Source: Verrucomicrobiota bacterium (GTDB lineage: Bacteria; Verrucomicrobiota; Verrucomicrobiia; Limisphaerales; SIBE01). From it: 36,617 nucleotides of DNA. Both the position numbers and the translations under genes were made by a program. The stretch lies in assembly GCA_021733945.1 (NCBI GenBank), contig JAIPJX010000039.1, positions 1 through 36,617 of the forward strand, written 5' to 3'. Shown here piece after piece: positions 35,791-36,617 of the stretch (its first letter is position 1; the number at the start of each line of letters is the position of its first letter). The notes below the pieces were generated by a model. It made no database searches. It was given only the letters and a program-made list of their open reading frames with translations, and was not told the origin of the DNA.

Positions 35791-36444
35791 TTATTTCCCG
35801 TCGCCGAACGTGATGTCCTGCGTCTCGCCTTCCTTGAGGGTGATCGGTTGTTCAAGGACGGTTTTGCGGTTCAACCATGCTTTGAGCGTGTAGGAACCGG
35901 CTGGCAAACCTTCCAGACGAAACGCGCCTTCCGCATCCGTGAAGGTAAAATACGGGGTGTCCAGGACAAGGATCGTGGCCTGCATGTGCTCGTGGATCTC
36001 ACAACTCAGTTCCACCACACCGGTCTTGTCGAAGGAAACCAACGGCGTTTTGTCTGTTTTGAGATACCGACCCAGATCGAGGACCTTCGCTTTGGAATAG
36101 GAAAGAACGTTGTGGTATTCGTCGTCCATGTTTGGGAATGCGATCTCTGCCCCCTTTCGGACCACGAGCAGGCGGGGGTAAAACTGAAGGTTTTTCTGGC
36201 CCATTTCTGTGGAATTCACGGGTGCTTCAGCGTTTTGGAAATCGCCTTCCAGATAAACAACTGCCATCGGTCTTGTCGATTCCTTGCCGGACGGTTGGGT
36301 CGTGGTCAGTTGGTAGCGTGCGCTTGCCGGCCGGCCCGGTTTGGGGGCGGGGAGGGTCACGTGGCCGGTCACCGTCGCTGCACCCGGAACCGTTTGGATG
36401 GAGGCCCAAACAACCGCTGCCGTGAGAATAAGAAGTCGATTCAT
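35791..36444 (-). CDS. exported cupredoxin-like protein with C-terminal CarboxypepD_reg-like domain
   Basis: I choose ATG 36444 because it begins a clean signal peptide (MNRLLILTAAVVWASIQTVPGAA); AAGAAAG precedes it. The frame extends upstream without signal character. The 217-residue protein has a cupredoxin fold with probable type 1 copper ligands His111 (DEYHNVLS), Cys148, His151 and Met154 (SCEIHEHM). A short beta-sandwich follows (AEGAFRLEGLPAGSYTLKAW), as in carboxypeptidase regulatory domains. Related proteins in proteobacteria are often annotated 'methylamine utilization protein', but no methylamine dehydrogenase genes are present here. It should bind copper or act as a periplasmic redox or ligand protein. 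It is first in the operon with the receptor cyclase and barrel, making it a candidate input component. Copper binding is inferred from motif only. Confidence 0.83.
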   Translation of the reverse strand: MNRLLILTAAVVWASIQTVPGAATVTGHVTLPAPKPGRPASARYQLTTTQPSGKESTRPMAVVYLEGDFQNAEAPVNSTEMGQKNLQFYPRLLVVRKGAEIAFPNMDDEYHNVLSYSKAKVLDLGRYLKTDKTPLVSFDKTGVVELSCEIHEHMQATILVLDTPYFTFTDAEGAFRLEGLPAGSYTLKAWLNRKTVLEQPITLKEGETQDITFGDGK

Positions 36445-36617
36445 GGTTGCTTTCTTGTTTTTCCGAATGCCATTCAGGGAACGTGGAGGTGAGGCGCAGC
36501 CCGTCAACGCGTTTTGAAATCGGAAGGAGCGTGGGGTCTTCCGACAGCGCCAAACACGCGGCGGGCGGGCTGTTGCCTCTACCGATTGGTTCGGTGATTG
36601 CCTCGCTGAGCGTAACC

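Overview
The window reads as chromosomal DNA (GC-rich, roughly 60% by eye) from a member of the PVC superphylum, most likely Verrucomicrobiota. The inference rests on the combination of a DUF1549/DUF1553 protein with a CxxCH motif, a Tat-exported DUF1501 protein, a formylglycine sulfatase, several secreted FG-GAP/VCBS and ASPIC-UnbV proteins, and a housekeeping sigma factor with a long Lys/Pro/Ala-rich N-terminus. Planctomycetota cannot be excluded from sequence reading alone. I see no rRNA, tRNA, CRISPR array, intact transposase or prophage genes.

Layout. (1) 187-2875, plus strand: the two fused ends of a TonB-dependent receptor gene that has lost its middle, then an intact YfiR-family periplasmic protein and a membrane histidine kinase. 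(2) 2884-14261: a block of four exported propeller-type genes. One CRTAC1-like gene runs leftward, and opposite it a tightly overlapping three-gene operon runs rightward: a c-type haem/FG-GAP protein and two ~1230-residue tandem paralogues, each with two propeller-UnbV halves. (3) 14321-18197, minus strand: a receiver-only response regulator, a 51-residue protein too small for ordinary gene calling, a PilB/GspE-type ATPase and a REC-REC-histidine kinase. (4) 18443-24634, plus strand: a DRE-TIM aldolase, a DUF1501 protein, a sulfatase whose signal-peptide region carries a 132-bp inverted-repeat element inserted in frame, and a divergent ClC protein with CBS domains. (5) 24723-29718, minus strand: a DUF1549/DUF1553 protein and rpoD. 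(6) 30258-32627, plus strand: a lipoprotein fusing a serine beta-lactamase-like domain to a NamZ (DUF1343) exo-muramidase domain. (7) 32652-36444, minus strand: a cupredoxin-like protein, a class III nucleotide cyclase with HAMP and periplasmic sensor domain, and an outer-membrane beta-barrel, the last two coupled by an ATGA overlap.

How the genes fit together. Much of the window concerns the cell envelope and signal transduction: exported calcium-binding propellers and c-haem proteins, polymer degradation (sulfatase, muramidase) and four sensory proteins (two histidine kinases, a cyclase and a stand-alone receiver). The candidates for little-described systems are the haem/propeller operon, the cupredoxin-cyclase-barrel operon and the receiver/micro-protein/PilB unit. 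The clearest evolutionary events are the gutted TonB receptor and the element inserted in the sulfatase signal sequence. Functional statements are family-based inference unless a motif is cited.
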